Source: CAYFFV01 sp964342695 (GTDB lineage: Bacteria > Acidobacteriota > Vicinamibacteria > Vicinamibacterales > UBA8438). Taken from it: a stretch of DNA of 43,051 nt. This document shows, piece by piece, positions 12,945 to 22,031 of the stretch. Below the pieces are notes generated by a model. The model worked only from the letters and a program-made list of their open reading frames with translations, did not search any database and was not told where the DNA came from. The stretch's first letter is position 1; each line of letters starts with the position of its first letter. Location: the NCBI GenBank assembly GCA_964342695.1, contig CAYFFV010000019.1:1-43051 (forward strand), written 5' to 3'. The translations under genes and the position numbers were made by a program.

Positions 12945-13946
12945 ATGGCAATTCAACCGGCATGGAATAAAAGATTTTCACCTAATGCCTCTTTGGCTCA
13001 AGTGGGTCTCGGACGATCTCAAACTGAAGGTTTGCCAGCCGCAACGAACAACATGATGCCGAACATAATTGTGGAAGGCGGCCGCACATCGACGCCAGCA
13101 GTGATGGGTGGCGGATCAACGAATCTGTTGATGCCCACAATCACCAGTAGCTATCCAGTGACCGGACAGAACACCGGTAACTTCAATGCTTCGAATTTAA
13201 GTTCGCTGTTAGGCAATCTGTCTCAATTTCCAACCATTCCGTTATTCCAACCAAATTACGGTGGCGCTACCCCTTTGGTGATGAACCAAGACGGAGGCGG
13301 AGGCGGCGGACTGACACGCAATGATCTAAACGATTTTCTAACAAGATTTCTTAAAGGTTTAGATGATGATGATGACGGAACAACCACTGCTGGAACCAGA
13401 ACTTCCACTGGCGTTACAGGCGAAACCACAACCACAACCGGCGAAAGAGAACACGGTGATCCAGAGATTGACTGGCGCGGTAAAGAATGGACACCTGAAG
13501 AACAGTTAGAGCTGTTGCGTAAACTTCTGCGTGGTCGAGACCCAAAAGAAACAAAAACAATAACCGGAGATCCAACGATGCTTCGAGCCTCTAAGGATTA
13601 CCTTGCAACGCCAGAAACTTCTAGAGAGAAGTATATACGCGAGAGCCTATCAGATAAAAAAAGGAGACAGGAAGAGGATGCCAGAAAAGAGGCTGATAGA
13701 AATGAGAAAAAACGACAAGATTTAAAAAATCGAACTGACACGTCCGATGCAAACCTGGTTAAGTTAGCTAATGATCGACAAGACAGAAGTCGGCAAGCGG
13801 CGGCAGACGAATTGAAAAAGAAGAAGGATGAAGAAGATCGACTGCATAAATTAAATCAAAAAATGCTGGAAGATATGAGAAACAAGGCGCTAAGGGATAG
13901 ACTTAAAAAAGGCCAAGACCCTGGTCAATATCTTTATGATATCTGA
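12945..13946 (+). CDS. low-complexity / coiled-coil virion-region protein
   Basis: A 333-residue protein in two parts: residues 1-165 are rich in Asn, Gly, Thr and Pro, with a Gly run and a run of Asp, and residues about 175-333 are strongly charged and helical with many Lys/Glu/Arg, typical of a coiled coil. No enzyme motif is visible. It opens the virion operon, ends one base into the terminase gene and so may be a packaging or assembly partner; no family is recognised. Confidence 0.6.
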   Translation: MAIQPAWNKRFSPNASLAQVGLGRSQTEGLPAATNNMMPNIIVEGGRTSTPAVMGGGSTNLLMPTITSSYPVTGQNTGNFNASNLSSLLGNLSQFPTIPLFQPNYGGATPLVMNQDGGGGGGLTRNDLNDFLTRFLKGLDDDDDGTTTAGTRTSTGVTGETTTTTGEREHGDPEIDWRGKEWTPEEQLELLRKLLRGRDPKETKTITGDPTMLRASKDYLATPETSREKYIRESLSDKKRRQEEDARKEADRNEKKRQDLKNRTDTSDANLVKLANDRQDRSRQAAADELKKKKDEEDRLHKLNQKMLEDMRNKALRDRLKKGQDPGQYLYDI

Positions 13947-15421
13947 TGAAAGTCACGAGGGAGATGGTTTCAGGGCTGGCAAAGACCGTCCTCGCAACAC
14001 GTTACAACAATCCTAAGCCGACCCCAGAGTTCCACGAGGAGCTGTGGGAGCTGTGCTGTTCTGACCATCCGAAAGTGGCAATCTCAGCGCCACGAGGCCA
14101 TGCCAAGACAACGGCGGTTACCGGAAGTTATTTAATCGCAACGCTGGTCAACCGGGAACGCAATTACGCGATGGTGCTTTCCGACACCGAGGATCAGGCA
14201 TCCGAGTTCTTGCATGAACTCAAAATGGAGTTTCGAGAAAACGAAGTCCTTTGCGACATCTATGGTGTGGATCGCATTATCAAAGATGCGTCCACTGACA
14301 TGATTGTCAATTTCAAAGACGGCCATGCTTGCAGAGTGATTGCGCGAGGCGCGGAGCAAAAGATTCGCGGAAAGAAGTGGCGTGGAACACGACCGGACAT
14401 CATTATCGTTGACGATCTTGAAAACGAAGAGCTGGTGTCCAGCGACACGCGACGCTCTAAGCTGAAACGGTGGTTCTACGGCTCTGTACTGCCAGCAGGG
14501 AGCGATGAGTGCGTTATTAGGGTGGTAGGTACTATTTTGCATTTCGATTCCATGTTGGAGAATCTGATGCCCAAAGACGACGCCATCCGAACCACATTAA
14601 AAGATTACCAGTATAGCGATTGGGTAAGCGTTCGTTTCAGAGCGCATCCCGACGAAGACGATTATTCGGAAGTTCTGTGGCCTGAAAAATTTTCTGAAAA
14701 ACGTTTGAAGTCAGTCGCCAGTGATTATCTGCGACAAGGTATTCCGGAAGTGTATGGACAGGAATATTTGAATCAGCCGATTTCAAAAAGCACAGCCTAT
14801 TTTCGTGAACAGGATTTATCGCCTATTGATGGCGACGACTGGGATTCACATTTAACGTGGTATGGATCCGGAGACCTCGCCATCTCACAACGAGACCGGT
14901 CTGCGTTTACCGTATTCTTTGCTTGCGGTATGGATGAAAAAAGAATTCTACAGGTGCGAGACCGCAGAAAAGGTCGCTGGGATTCAAACACGATACTCGA
15001 TGAATTGTTTTCTTTAGTAAAGCGATATCAGATACAGGATTTTTTTCTGGAATCTGAAAACATTGCAAAAGCATTGGGATCCCAGATCTATGAGCGCATG
15101 AGAAAAGACAACGTTTATTTTACGTTGCATCCCATGACGCCTTCGAAAGATAAAGAAACACGAGCTTCGCCGCTCCAGGCGATGACACGAGCTGGTGGCG
15201 TTAAATTTCCAGTGGAAGCTGAATGGTTCCCTGATTTGAAACGCAACATGCTCCAGTTTCCAAGAGGAGCTTACAAGGATGATGTCGATAGCCTTGGTTT
15301 AATGGCTTACGGCGTTCAAAAACTGGTCTCTCCGATTACCGATGCAGAACTTGCAGAAGAGGAATACCGAGATGACGTCTGGAAGATGGGATTCGGGCGC
15401 TCACAATTTACAGGTTACTAA
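13946..15421 (+). CDS. terL: terminase large subunit
   Basis: A 491-residue DNA-packaging motor with ATPase and nuclease parts. Walker A is APRGHAKTT (residues 48-56), Walker B DIIIVDDLE (151-159), and the nuclease acidic residues include D310 in SGDLAIS and D445/D448 in YKDDVDSLGLMAYG. Length and motif order are normal for the family, so the gene is intact. ATG overlaps the upstream stop (TGATG), and the portal follows directly after the stop. Confidence 0.95.
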   Translation: MKVTREMVSGLAKTVLATRYNNPKPTPEFHEELWELCCSDHPKVAISAPRGHAKTTAVTGSYLIATLVNRERNYAMVLSDTEDQASEFLHELKMEFRENEVLCDIYGVDRIIKDASTDMIVNFKDGHACRVIARGAEQKIRGKKWRGTRPDIIIVDDLENEELVSSDTRRSKLKRWFYGSVLPAGSDECVIRVVGTILHFDSMLENLMPKDDAIRTTLKDYQYSDWVSVRFRAHPDEDDYSEVLWPEKFSEKRLKSVASDYLRQGIPEVYGQEYLNQPISKSTAYFREQDLSPIDGDDWDSHLTWYGSGDLAISQRDRSAFTVFFACGMDEKRILQVRDRRKGRWDSNTILDELFSLVKRYQIQDFFLESENIAKALGSQIYERMRKDNVYFTLHPMTPSKDKETRASPLQAMTRAGGVKFPVEAEWFPDLKRNMLQFPRGAYKDDVDSLGLMAYGVQKLVSPITDAELAEEEYRDDVWKMGFGRSQFTGY

Positions 15422-17314
15422 ATGCGCTTTGAAAAAATAATTGAACTAAAAGATACCGGTCAAAACCTTGCCCCACATTTAGACGCGAATGTGCTTGATG
15501 ATATTGGAGCAATGTGCGCTAAAGGTTATCAGGATGATCTCGATTCCCGAAGAGAATGGGAAGATCGCAACGCCGAAGCATTAAAACTGGCGATGCAATA
15601 TTTTGAGCGCAAGTCTTGGCCCTGGGAAGGTGCATCCAACGTTAAGTACCCTTTAATCACTACAACCGCGATGCAATACAACGCTCGTGCTTATCCAGCA
15701 TTAGTTCCGGGCAAAGAGGTTGTTAAGATTAAAACATTCGACGGCACACGCGACCCGACACTGGTTCAAATCGAAAAGGCGTTGAACTGGGAAATCATGG
15801 AGCAGTCATCGGAGTGGGAAGAGGAACACGACAAAATGCTGATGATTCAACCGTTGGTTGGATTCATCGTTAAAAAAGTATTTTTTGATCCACAGCTTCA
15901 ACGTAATCGTTCGCAGGTGCTGTTGCCGCAGAACTTTGTAGTCGATTATTACGCAAAAAGTTTGGACAGTGCCACACGCAAGACACACGTTTTATCGTAC
16001 ACGGCTAACGAACTGGAAGAGTTGTTTCGCATGGATTACTTCCGTCGCGTGGAACTCGCACCGGTCGATCGTGAACAGCGTGATTTTCACAAAGCTGTCG
16101 ATGAGATTCACGGCTTTGAAAGACCATCTCGTTCCGAAGAACATGTCGTTTTGGAAGTCCATTGTTGGCTTGATCTTGACGACGACGGTTATGCAGAGCC
16201 TTACATTGCCTGGATCCTCAACGAGCAGGTTCTAAGAGTTTTTCCACGTTTTGAAACCATTTATTATGCCCGACAAGGTGACATCATCGAAGCCACCAAC
16301 ACCGACCTTTTGGGCATGGGTTATAAGATTGCGCGAATCCAAGCAGAGGAATATTTCGTCAAATACGGTTTCATACCAAGCCCTGACGGCTCGATCTATG
16401 ACATTGGCCTGGGTATTCTACTTACACCGAACAATGAGGCGGTCAATTCAATCCTAAATCAGCTTATTGATGCTGGAACGCTATCGAATGTGCAAGGCGG
16501 TTTATTGTCCAGAGGAATTCGAATGCGTTCAGGCAACTTGGATATTCAGCCAGGGCGCTGGCATAAGACCGATGCGGATGCGGAGGAACTAGCAAAAGGT
16601 GTATTCCCTTGGCCGATTAAAGAGCCGAGTGGAACGCTGTTTAATCTATTGTCACTTCTGATTGATGCCGGTCAACGGATTGGTTCTGTGTCTGAAGCGA
16701 TGATGGGATCGATGCCGGGACAGAACACCCCGGCGACGACGCATATGGCAAGTCTTGAACAAGGTATGCAGGTCTTCAGTGCAATATATAAGCGAACGTT
16801 TAGATCAATGACGACCGAATTTCGTAAATGGTTTGAGCTGTCAATGAAGTTCATCGACCCTGCACTGTATTCGTCGATGAAAGGTATGGTTGTACCAATT
16901 GCAGATCCCAATGTGGTCAGTGCAACACAGAGAATGATGAAAGCACAGGCACTCATTGAAAGGGCAACAATGGCTCCGAATCTCTACGGCGATCAGGGCA
17001 TGATCGAAGCCGAACGACGTTATCTTGAAGCGCTTCAAATCGAAAGCATTGAGACCCTGTTACATCCAGGTGAATTTGCGAACAAAGAGGCTGAAGCGCA
17101 ACAACAGATGATGCAAGCTCAAATGCAAGTGGAGCAAGATAATTCACAACGTGAATGGACGAAGACTCAAGCCAATGCTCAGAAAGATCAGGCAACCATT
17201 CGATCAAAGGCGATCGATGATCAAGTGAAACAGCGCGAAATAGCACTGAAGGAAGTGAAAACAGCGCTAGACCATGAGGTCGAAAAGAGAAAACTTGGAC
17301 AGGGACGAGATTAG
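15422..17314 (+). CDS. portal protein
   Basis: A 630-residue protein following the large terminase with no gap (TAAATG). It has the features of large podovirus portals: ARAYPALVPGKEVVKIK near residue 90, an acidic helical middle, the conserved FNLLSLLIDAGQRIGSVSEAMMGSMPGQ and QGMQVFSAIYKRTFRSM segments, and a Gln/Glu/Lys-rich helical C-terminal tail after residue 540. It would form the dodecameric ring at one capsid vertex through which DNA passes. The identification rests on sequence pattern plus gene order. Confidence 0.85.
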   Translation: MRFEKIIELKDTGQNLAPHLDANVLDDIGAMCAKGYQDDLDSRREWEDRNAEALKLAMQYFERKSWPWEGASNVKYPLITTTAMQYNARAYPALVPGKEVVKIKTFDGTRDPTLVQIEKALNWEIMEQSSEWEEEHDKMLMIQPLVGFIVKKVFFDPQLQRNRSQVLLPQNFVVDYYAKSLDSATRKTHVLSYTANELEELFRMDYFRRVELAPVDREQRDFHKAVDEIHGFERPSRSEEHVVLEVHCWLDLDDDGYAEPYIAWILNEQVLRVFPRFETIYYARQGDIIEATNTDLLGMGYKIARIQAEEYFVKYGFIPSPDGSIYDIGLGILLTPNNEAVNSILNQLIDAGTLSNVQGGLLSRGIRMRSGNLDIQPGRWHKTDADAEELAKGVFPWPIKEPSGTLFNLLSLLIDAGQRIGSVSEAMMGSMPGQNTPATTHMASLEQGMQVFSAIYKRTFRSMTTEFRKWFELSMKFIDPALYSSMKGMVVPIADPNVVSATQRMMKAQALIERATMAPNLYGDQGMIEAERRYLEALQIESIETLLHPGEFANKEAEAQQQMMQAQMQVEQDNSQREWTKTQANAQKDQATIRSKAIDDQVKQREIALKEVKTALDHEVEKRKLGQGRD

Positions 17315-17546
17315 GGAATGGCAGGTTTCACCTGTCACAAAGGAGTTGATGGGTCTGATTCAGCAAAGGAAGAATCGGATTCTGGAAAAATTTGTCAGTG
17401 TTGACAATATGGTTGATCACGGAAAACTCGTAGGCGAATTCCGAGGTCTTGAAGAGGTTGAACACATCATAGAGGAAATTAATGAGGATCAATCCAGTAG
17501 GCGAGAAAGTAGTAGTAATCCCAGTCAAAACGGAACGAGTTACTGA
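17274..17546 (+). CDS. small head-region protein (90 residues)
   Basis: The gene overlaps the portal by 41 bp in another frame. The segment REWQVSPVTKELMGLIQQRKNRILEKF followed by FRGLEEVEHIIEEI resembles short phage proteins placed between portal and scaffold genes. It is helical and charged, with a Ser-rich tail. The role is unknown. Its end overlaps the GroES-like gene by 65 bp, so the tail may be non-essential. Confidence 0.6.
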   Translation: MRSKRENLDRDEIREWQVSPVTKELMGLIQQRKNRILEKFVSVDNMVDHGKLVGEFRGLEEVEHIIEEINEDQSSRRESSSNPSQNGTSY

Positions 17547-17823
17547 AGGCGGTATTCTAATTCCGGAAAGTGAAGCAGAGCGATATGACTTAGCTTCAAT
17601 CAAGGCGAAGATCGTTGCAATAGGTGCGTTGGCATTTCAGGCCGAAAAACAGCATGAGAAAGAATTCGGTGTTGATGTTTCTCATGGTATTCCAAGGCCG
17701 GGTCAAACCGTAGCAATTGCAAAATACGCCGGTTATGAGATTGAAGTCGATGGAGAAAAGATGAGAGTCATCACCGACAGTGACATCACCGCAATTCTTG
17801 AGGAAAAAGAAGATGGCAGATGA
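17482..17823 (+). CDS. GroES-like co-chaperonin
   Basis: A 113-residue protein with the Cpn10 outline: INPVGEKVVVIPVKTERVTEGGILIPESEAERYDLASIKAKIVAIG, a mobile-loop position around residues 18-30, and a C-terminal GQTVAIAKYAGYEIEVDGEKMRVITDSDITAI. It probably caps host GroEL and helps fold the capsid protein, as T4 gp31 does. Its location between portal and scaffold supports this. It is slightly longer than cellular GroES owing to an insertion near residues 55-70. Confidence 0.8.
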   Translation: MRINPVGEKVVVIPVKTERVTEGGILIPESEAERYDLASIKAKIVAIGALAFQAEKQHEKEFGVDVSHGIPRPGQTVAIAKYAGYEIEVDGEKMRVITDSDITAILEEKEDGR

Positions 17824-18559
17824 GTTAACGGTTGAGGGTTTAGCAAAAGAGATGGGTTGGGCTGATCAGGATGCGTGGAAGGGTGACCCTGATCAATGGA
17901 AACCGGCGCAAGAATTTATTCGTGATGCACAAGCAATTTCTGTTGATAAAGGAAGCGAAATCGTTGATCTGAAACAAAAGATCGATGGTCTTAGCAGTGA
18001 ACTGCGCGAAATGGGAATCAACCAAGCGCGACAGATAAAAGTTGCGACTGACCACGCTCGTGAACGTCTTGAGAAAGAACGATCACAGGCGGTGGAGGAT
18101 GGAGACACTGCTAGGTTCACCGCTATCGATGAACAGATTAGAAAGATACCCGACACTCCAGAGCCTGATGTACAACGGCGTCAAGTAGAGTTTCAAAAAG
18201 GACTGCAAACCTTTATCCAGAAGAATCCGTGGTACAACGAAGATTTGGCGATGCAGACCTATGCCAACACCGTAGGTCAGAATTTAGGCAACGCAAATCC
18301 AAACATTGAGTCCGACCAGTATTACCAGACAGTTGAAGAACTGGTTCGAGCGCAATTTCCTGGCAAGTTTGCCAACGACAAACCGTCATCTATGCCAGCG
18401 GTGTCGCCTGACAAACCTGCCCCGAAAGGCTCTAGCTTGTGGTCACAGCTCAAGAGTCAATATCCAGAAGCTGAAGCAACTTTTAACGATTTGGTGAAAC
18501 GAGAAATATTTACCGCGAAAGATCGTGAAAAGTACGCTAAAGAAGTTTTAGAAATTTAA
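17813..18559 (+). CDS. capsid scaffolding protein
   Basis: A 248-residue acidic, helical protein starting MADELTVEGLAKEMGW. It has a predicted coiled coil over residues about 45-120 (KGSEIVDLKQKIDGLSSELREM...), a Pro/Ser-rich linker (SSMPAVSPDKPAPKG) and a short basic C-terminal helix (VKREIFTAKDREKYAKEVLEI) of the kind that docks on the capsid protein. Composition, length and position before the capsid gene fit a scaffold. ATG 17813 is chosen over frame extension to 17780 because the extension only overlaps the GroES-like gene. Confidence 0.75.
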   Translation: MADELTVEGLAKEMGWADQDAWKGDPDQWKPAQEFIRDAQAISVDKGSEIVDLKQKIDGLSSELREMGINQARQIKVATDHARERLEKERSQAVEDGDTARFTAIDEQIRKIPDTPEPDVQRRQVEFQKGLQTFIQKNPWYNEDLAMQTYANTVGQNLGNANPNIESDQYYQTVEELVRAQFPGKFANDKPSSMPAVSPDKPAPKGSSLWSQLKSQYPEAEATFNDLVKREIFTAKDREKYAKEVLEI

Positions 18560-18575
18560 TTGGGAGCATAAGGAA

Positions 18576-19022
18576 ATGCAAAGAGGAAGAACCCAAAAAG
18601 CCCCTGTCCGTCGAAGGGATAAGGCAAAAATCGACGGAACTCGTTTCAAGTTGTATGCCCCTGAAATTAAGGGTCATGTCACCCGTTGGGTAAACGACTT
18701 GAACAATCGTGTTCATATGCTGACAAATTTCGATGATTGGGATTTTGTCGGTAAAGATGAAATTTCCGACCATGATGGTCGCGTAATAGTGGGAGACCCC
18801 AGCGTTACCCCGGAACTGGCCGTAGGAGATCGGGTCGGTCGAATTGTTGGGCAGGTGGAAGGAAAACCACTTTATGCTTATCTGCTTAAAAAGAGAAAAG
18901 AGTTTTATGAAGCAGACCAAGCAGAAAAAGAAAAAGACCTCGTTGAGGTCGAAAGTCAACTTAAACGTAGCAAGGAAGCTGAAGACTTTTCACACGGCAA
19001 CGTGGAGATTGGAAGACGCTGA
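18576..19022 (+). CDS. conserved head-region protein (148 residues)
   Basis: A basic N-terminus (MQRGRTQKAPVRRRDK), then GHVTRWVNDLNNRVHMLTNFDDWDFVGKDE, a pattern shared by small phage head proteins (HxxRWVNDxxxRxxxLxxxxxxxV), and a highly charged helical C-terminus. It lies between scaffold and decoration genes, so it is probably a minor capsid or assembly factor. No enzymatic residue pattern is seen. Confidence 0.6.
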   Translation: MQRGRTQKAPVRRRDKAKIDGTRFKLYAPEIKGHVTRWVNDLNNRVHMLTNFDDWDFVGKDEISDHDGRVIVGDPSVTPELAVGDRVGRIVGQVEGKPLYAYLLKKRKEFYEADQAEKEKDLVEVESQLKRSKEAEDFSHGNVEIGRR

Positions 19023-19049
19023 ATTGCTTAACCACAGGAGAAATGTCTA

Positions 19050-19601
19050 ATGGCAAACATTGACAATCCTCGCGGAGCACGTCCAGTCAAACGAATGGAT
19101 GGCGGCTCTGTAAATGTGGCGAACAAATGGTCTGTTGACGCTTCTAATGGAACCGCCATCTTTATCGGAGATTTTGTTAAGCTTGAAAACGATGGTTACG
19201 TTGCACCAGCCGGTGCAGGGGATCGCATACTTGGAGTATGCGTAGGGGTTCTTGGCGACTACGGCGATTTGACACGACGATACTTACCAGCTTCGACAGC
19301 CGGTGACATCATGGTGTGCGATGATCCTTGGACAATTTTTGAAGTCCAGGAAGATTCGGATTCGTCCGCATTGGCAGTTACGAACATAGGCAACAATTGC
19401 GACATCATTGCCGGTTCAGGCTCCACAACTACAGGTATCTCAGCACATGAGATCGATTCATCCGACGCAAAAACCGCAATAGCTCAACTTCGAATAGTAG
19501 CTCTTGTTCCGCGAGACGACAACGCAATCGGTGATCAAGCCGATTGGTGGGTCACAATCAACGAGCATGAATTCAATTCAGTTGATTCTACCGGCGTCTA
19601 A
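19050..19601 (+). CDS. capsid decoration-like protein
   Basis: A 183-residue, beta-rich protein beginning MANIDNPRGARPVKRMDGG, with alternating Gly- and Val-rich segments (FVKLENDGYVAPAGAGDRILGVCVGVLG). Proteins beginning NPRGxxPV immediately before the major capsid gene are common in podo- and siphoviruses and are usually called head decoration or capsid-associated proteins. The exact role is inferred from position. Confidence 0.6.
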   Translation: MANIDNPRGARPVKRMDGGSVNVANKWSVDASNGTAIFIGDFVKLENDGYVAPAGAGDRILGVCVGVLGDYGDLTRRYLPASTAGDIMVCDDPWTIFEVQEDSDSSALAVTNIGNNCDIIAGSGSTTTGISAHEIDSSDAKTAIAQLRIVALVPRDDNAIGDQADWWVTINEHEFNSVDSTGV

Positions 19602-19619
19602 CATCTAGGGAGAGTCATT

Positions 19620-20531
19620 ATGGCAGTTACAACCACACAGACGCACCCTAAGCTGTTATGGCCTGGGTTGCTCAAAGTATGGTCGGAATCAATGCACGGA
19701 GATTGGGATGAAGAATATTCCAAAATCTTCGACAGCATGAACTCCGAGAAGGCATTCGAGGAGATGCAACAAGTGACTTACTACGGTTTAGCACCGGAGA
19801 AAAGTCAGGGCAGTGCATTAACTTATGATGCCGAACAGCAGGGATACAACAAGCGGTTTACGCACGTTGCGTATGCCCTTGGTTTTCAGATCACGCGAGA
19901 AGCAAAAGACGACTTGCAGTACGTCGAAGTTGCCTCACAGCGTATCAAAGCCGTATCTCGTTCAATGCAACAGACAGTTGAGACAGTTGATGCTAACCAT
20001 CTCAACCGCGCCACCAATGCTAGTTATACCGGAGCTGATGGCGTTGTTCTACTGAGTACCGCGCATCCGCGCATCAACGGTGGTACGGACAGCAACAAAC
20101 TGTCTACAGCCGCCGACTTGTCAGAAACTGCAATCGAAGATCTGGTTGTTCAGATGATGAAAGCAGTGGATGACAGAGGCTTGAAGATTCAAATCAAGCC
20201 ACAGTCGCTGATCATTCACCCCAACGATTATTTCAATGCGAACCGAATCGTGGGATCAAGCTTGCAGAATGACACGGCGAACAACGCGATCAATGTGATA
20301 CGAGGACAAGGGGTATTTCCCGGTGGAATCATCGTGAACCACTATTTGTCTGACACCGACCAATGGTTCATTCGTTCGAATGTTCCTGGTCTTTATCACA
20401 TCTGGCGCACTCGACCTGAATTTGCGAACGATGACGACTTCGCCACTAAAAACGACTTGTACTCCGGGTACATGCGTTTTAGCTCTGGCTGGTCTGATTG
20501 GAGAGCAATTTGGGGATCTGAGGGCGCATAG
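19620..20531 (+). CDS. major capsid protein
   Basis: A 303-residue protein, HK97-fold type by pattern, close to the Mu gpT-like group: WSESMHGDWDEEYSKIFDSM at the N-terminus, VVLLSTAHPRINGGTDSNKL in the middle, KIQIKPQSLIIHPNDYFNANRIVGS, and the terminal YMRFSSGWSDWRAIWGSEG. GGGAG precedes the ATG by eight bases, as expected for the most abundant product. It follows scaffold and decoration genes and is followed by RNA hairpins that may set expression levels. Confidence 0.85.
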   Translation: MAVTTTQTHPKLLWPGLLKVWSESMHGDWDEEYSKIFDSMNSEKAFEEMQQVTYYGLAPEKSQGSALTYDAEQQGYNKRFTHVAYALGFQITREAKDDLQYVEVASQRIKAVSRSMQQTVETVDANHLNRATNASYTGADGVVLLSTAHPRINGGTDSNKLSTAADLSETAIEDLVVQMMKAVDDRGLKIQIKPQSLIIHPNDYFNANRIVGSSLQNDTANNAINVIRGQGVFPGGIIVNHYLSDTDQWFIRSNVPGLYHIWRTRPEFANDDDFATKNDLYSGYMRFSSGWSDWRAIWGSEGA

Positions 20532-20545
20532 TAGCCCACTTGAGA

Positions 20546-20585
20546 ACGTGACCTCAGCGATGGGGTCACGTCCTTCTTAGGACGT
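20546..20585 (+). promoter_or_regulatory. two mutually exclusive RNA hairpins after the capsid gene
   Basis: Hairpin A pairs ACGTGACC (20546-20553) with GGTCACGT (20564-20571). Hairpin B pairs ACGTCC (20568-20573) with GGACGT (20580-20585). They share ACGT, so only one can form at a time. Neither has a long T-run, so this looks like a partial terminator, stabiliser or attenuator rather than a strong terminator. Confidence 0.6.
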
Positions 20586-20601
20586 TCTTGGGAGAACAAA
20601 C

Positions 20602-21297
20602 ATGGCAACACCTACACGATTTACAGGTGGCGTTGGAACTGCAACCAAAAGCTCAAACACCGGCTTTTATGGAATGCCCGACCCCACAAAATGGATTACC
20701 TATTTTAACGATTTTCATACCTATGTCGCCGGTGACTGGACGATCACAACGACGGAAGCTGGCTCAGGCAACGCATCAGAAGCACTGACAAATGTTCAGG
20801 GCGGATGCTTGCTGGTTACAAATGATGATGCCGACAATGACGCTGATTTTTTCAACTCAGCAGTTGAATCTTTTAAATTCGCTTCTGGCAAAAAAACCTT
20901 TTTCAAATCACGCCTTAAAGTGAGCGATGCCACTCAAAGCGATTTTGTCATGGGTTTGCAAATCACAGACACCACACCATTGGCGGTTTCAGATGGCGTG
21001 TATTTTATGAAAGATGATGGCGATGCGTCGCTCGATTTTCATGTCGAAAAAAATGGAAGCGATACCACGGCATCTGCGATAGCAACCGTTGCAGACGACA
21101 CTTTCTTGATCGTCGGATTTTATTACGACGGTAAAAGTGCTATCGAATACTATGTTGATGACGTCAAGCTTGGTACATCAGTGACAACCAATCTTCCGGA
21201 CGATGAAGAACTGGCTATTTCTTTTGGCATCCAGAACGGAGCCGCCGCCGCTAAAACGATGACGGTTGACTACATCTTCGCTTCGCAAGAAAGATAA
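20602..21297 (+). CDS. beta-sandwich virion protein (LamG-like)
   Basis: A 231-residue protein with the alternating pattern of a concanavalin-like jelly roll: FKSRLKVSDATQSDFVMGLQITD, GVYFMKDDGDASLDFHVEKNG and a late FLIVGFYYDGKSAIEYYVDDVKLGT. Such domains occur in head fibres and decoration proteins of marine phages and can bind sugars. It follows the capsid gene and ends before a strong terminator, which suggests it is made in large amounts. Receptor binding is possible but unproven. Confidence 0.6.
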   Translation: MATPTRFTGGVGTATKSSNTGFYGMPDPTKWITYFNDFHTYVAGDWTITTTEAGSGNASEALTNVQGGCLLVTNDDADNDADFFNSAVESFKFASGKKTFFKSRLKVSDATQSDFVMGLQITDTTPLAVSDGVYFMKDDGDASLDFHVEKNGSDTTASAIATVADDTFLIVGFYYDGKSAIEYYVDDVKLGTSVTTNLPDDEELAISFGIQNGAAAAKTMTVDYIFASQER

Positions 21298-21303
21298 AAA
21301 CTA

Positions 21304-21332
21304 GGGGTGGCCTTCGGGTCACCCTCTTTTTT
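21304..21332 (+). terminator. rho-independent terminator with UUCG loop
   Basis: A 9-bp stem (21304-21312 with 21317-21325, two G-U pairs) is capped by the stable TTCG loop and followed by CTTTTTT. It lies seven bases after the stop of the preceding gene and 11 before the next ATG, dividing capsid from downstream structural genes. Confidence 0.9.
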
Positions 21333-21343
21333 GGAAAGACACT

Positions 21344-21733
21344 ATGGCAAATACGATTACCAAGACGACTTTGCACGATGGGCAGAAGAACGCAGTCACG
21401 CATACTTACTTGTTGAGCGATGGATCGGCTGGGGACATTACCGACAATGTTGTGGTTGATGCATCGGCGTTAAGCCCAGCACCTTCAACTGTTCGAATTA
21501 TGAAGATTTGGTGGAGCTTCAGTGGATTCACCGGTCGGCTAGAATTTGACGCCTCAGCAGACACTGGCGGTTGGGTTCTGGGTGACACTGATGGATTCAT
21601 GGATTTCACGTCAATCGGCGGTATCCAATCGAATGCCGGAGGCGGTGAAACCGGCGATATTCTTTTGACAACACTGGGATTTAGTGCGTCAGCAGATATG
21701 GGTACGTTGATCGTGCAAATTCAGAAAGACTAA
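21344..21733 (+). CDS. conserved structural protein (129 residues)
   Basis: MANTITKTTLHDGQKNAVTH..., then IMKIWWSFSGFTGRLEFDASADTGGWVLGDTDGFMDFTSIGGI and GDILLTTLGFSASADMGTLIVQIQKD. This pattern matches a family of small beta-rich structural proteins common in marine phages. GGAAAG precedes the ATG. Its function is unknown; head-tail or neck decoration is plausible from position. The stop overlaps the next ATG. Confidence 0.65.
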   Translation: MANTITKTTLHDGQKNAVTHTYLLSDGSAGDITDNVVVDASALSPAPSTVRIMKIWWSFSGFTGRLEFDASADTGGWVLGDTDGFMDFTSIGGIQSNAGGGETGDILLTTLGFSASADMGTLIVQIQKD

Positions 21734-22029
21734 TGTCTAAATTTCAATGTGATCGATGTGGTGGCACATTTTTAGATCAATACAAAGCAGTTGAATGGAC
21801 GGGTGCTGTGGTGTGTCGTGGCGCTGGTACACGCGATTGCTGGGAACCTCGTCATCCCCAGGATTTTGTGCGTACCTTGTTAGAAGATCAAAGCGTCGAA
21901 CATGCGCGAACACGAAACACAATTGCGATCTACGACAAAACACCAAGTGATTACCCCGGCTACCTTTCAAGCCACGCCGACTATATTGACGAAAGTGACT
22001 TCACCCTTGACCGATATGTGACACCTTAA
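21733..22029 (+). CDS. zinc-finger phage protein (98 residues)
   Basis: Starts MSKFQCDRCGGTFLDQYKAVEW and continues VVCRGAGTRDCWEPRHPQDFVRTLLEDQSV. The CxxC...C...C arrangement in the first 45 residues should bind one zinc ion, and CWEPRHPQDFV is a recurrent phage motif. The family sits among structural genes of podo- and myoviruses but is uncharacterised. Confidence 0.7.
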   Translation: MSKFQCDRCGGTFLDQYKAVEWTGAVVCRGAGTRDCWEPRHPQDFVRTLLEDQSVEHARTRNTIAIYDKTPSDYPGYLSSHADYIDESDFTLDRYVTP

Positions 22030-22031
22030 TT

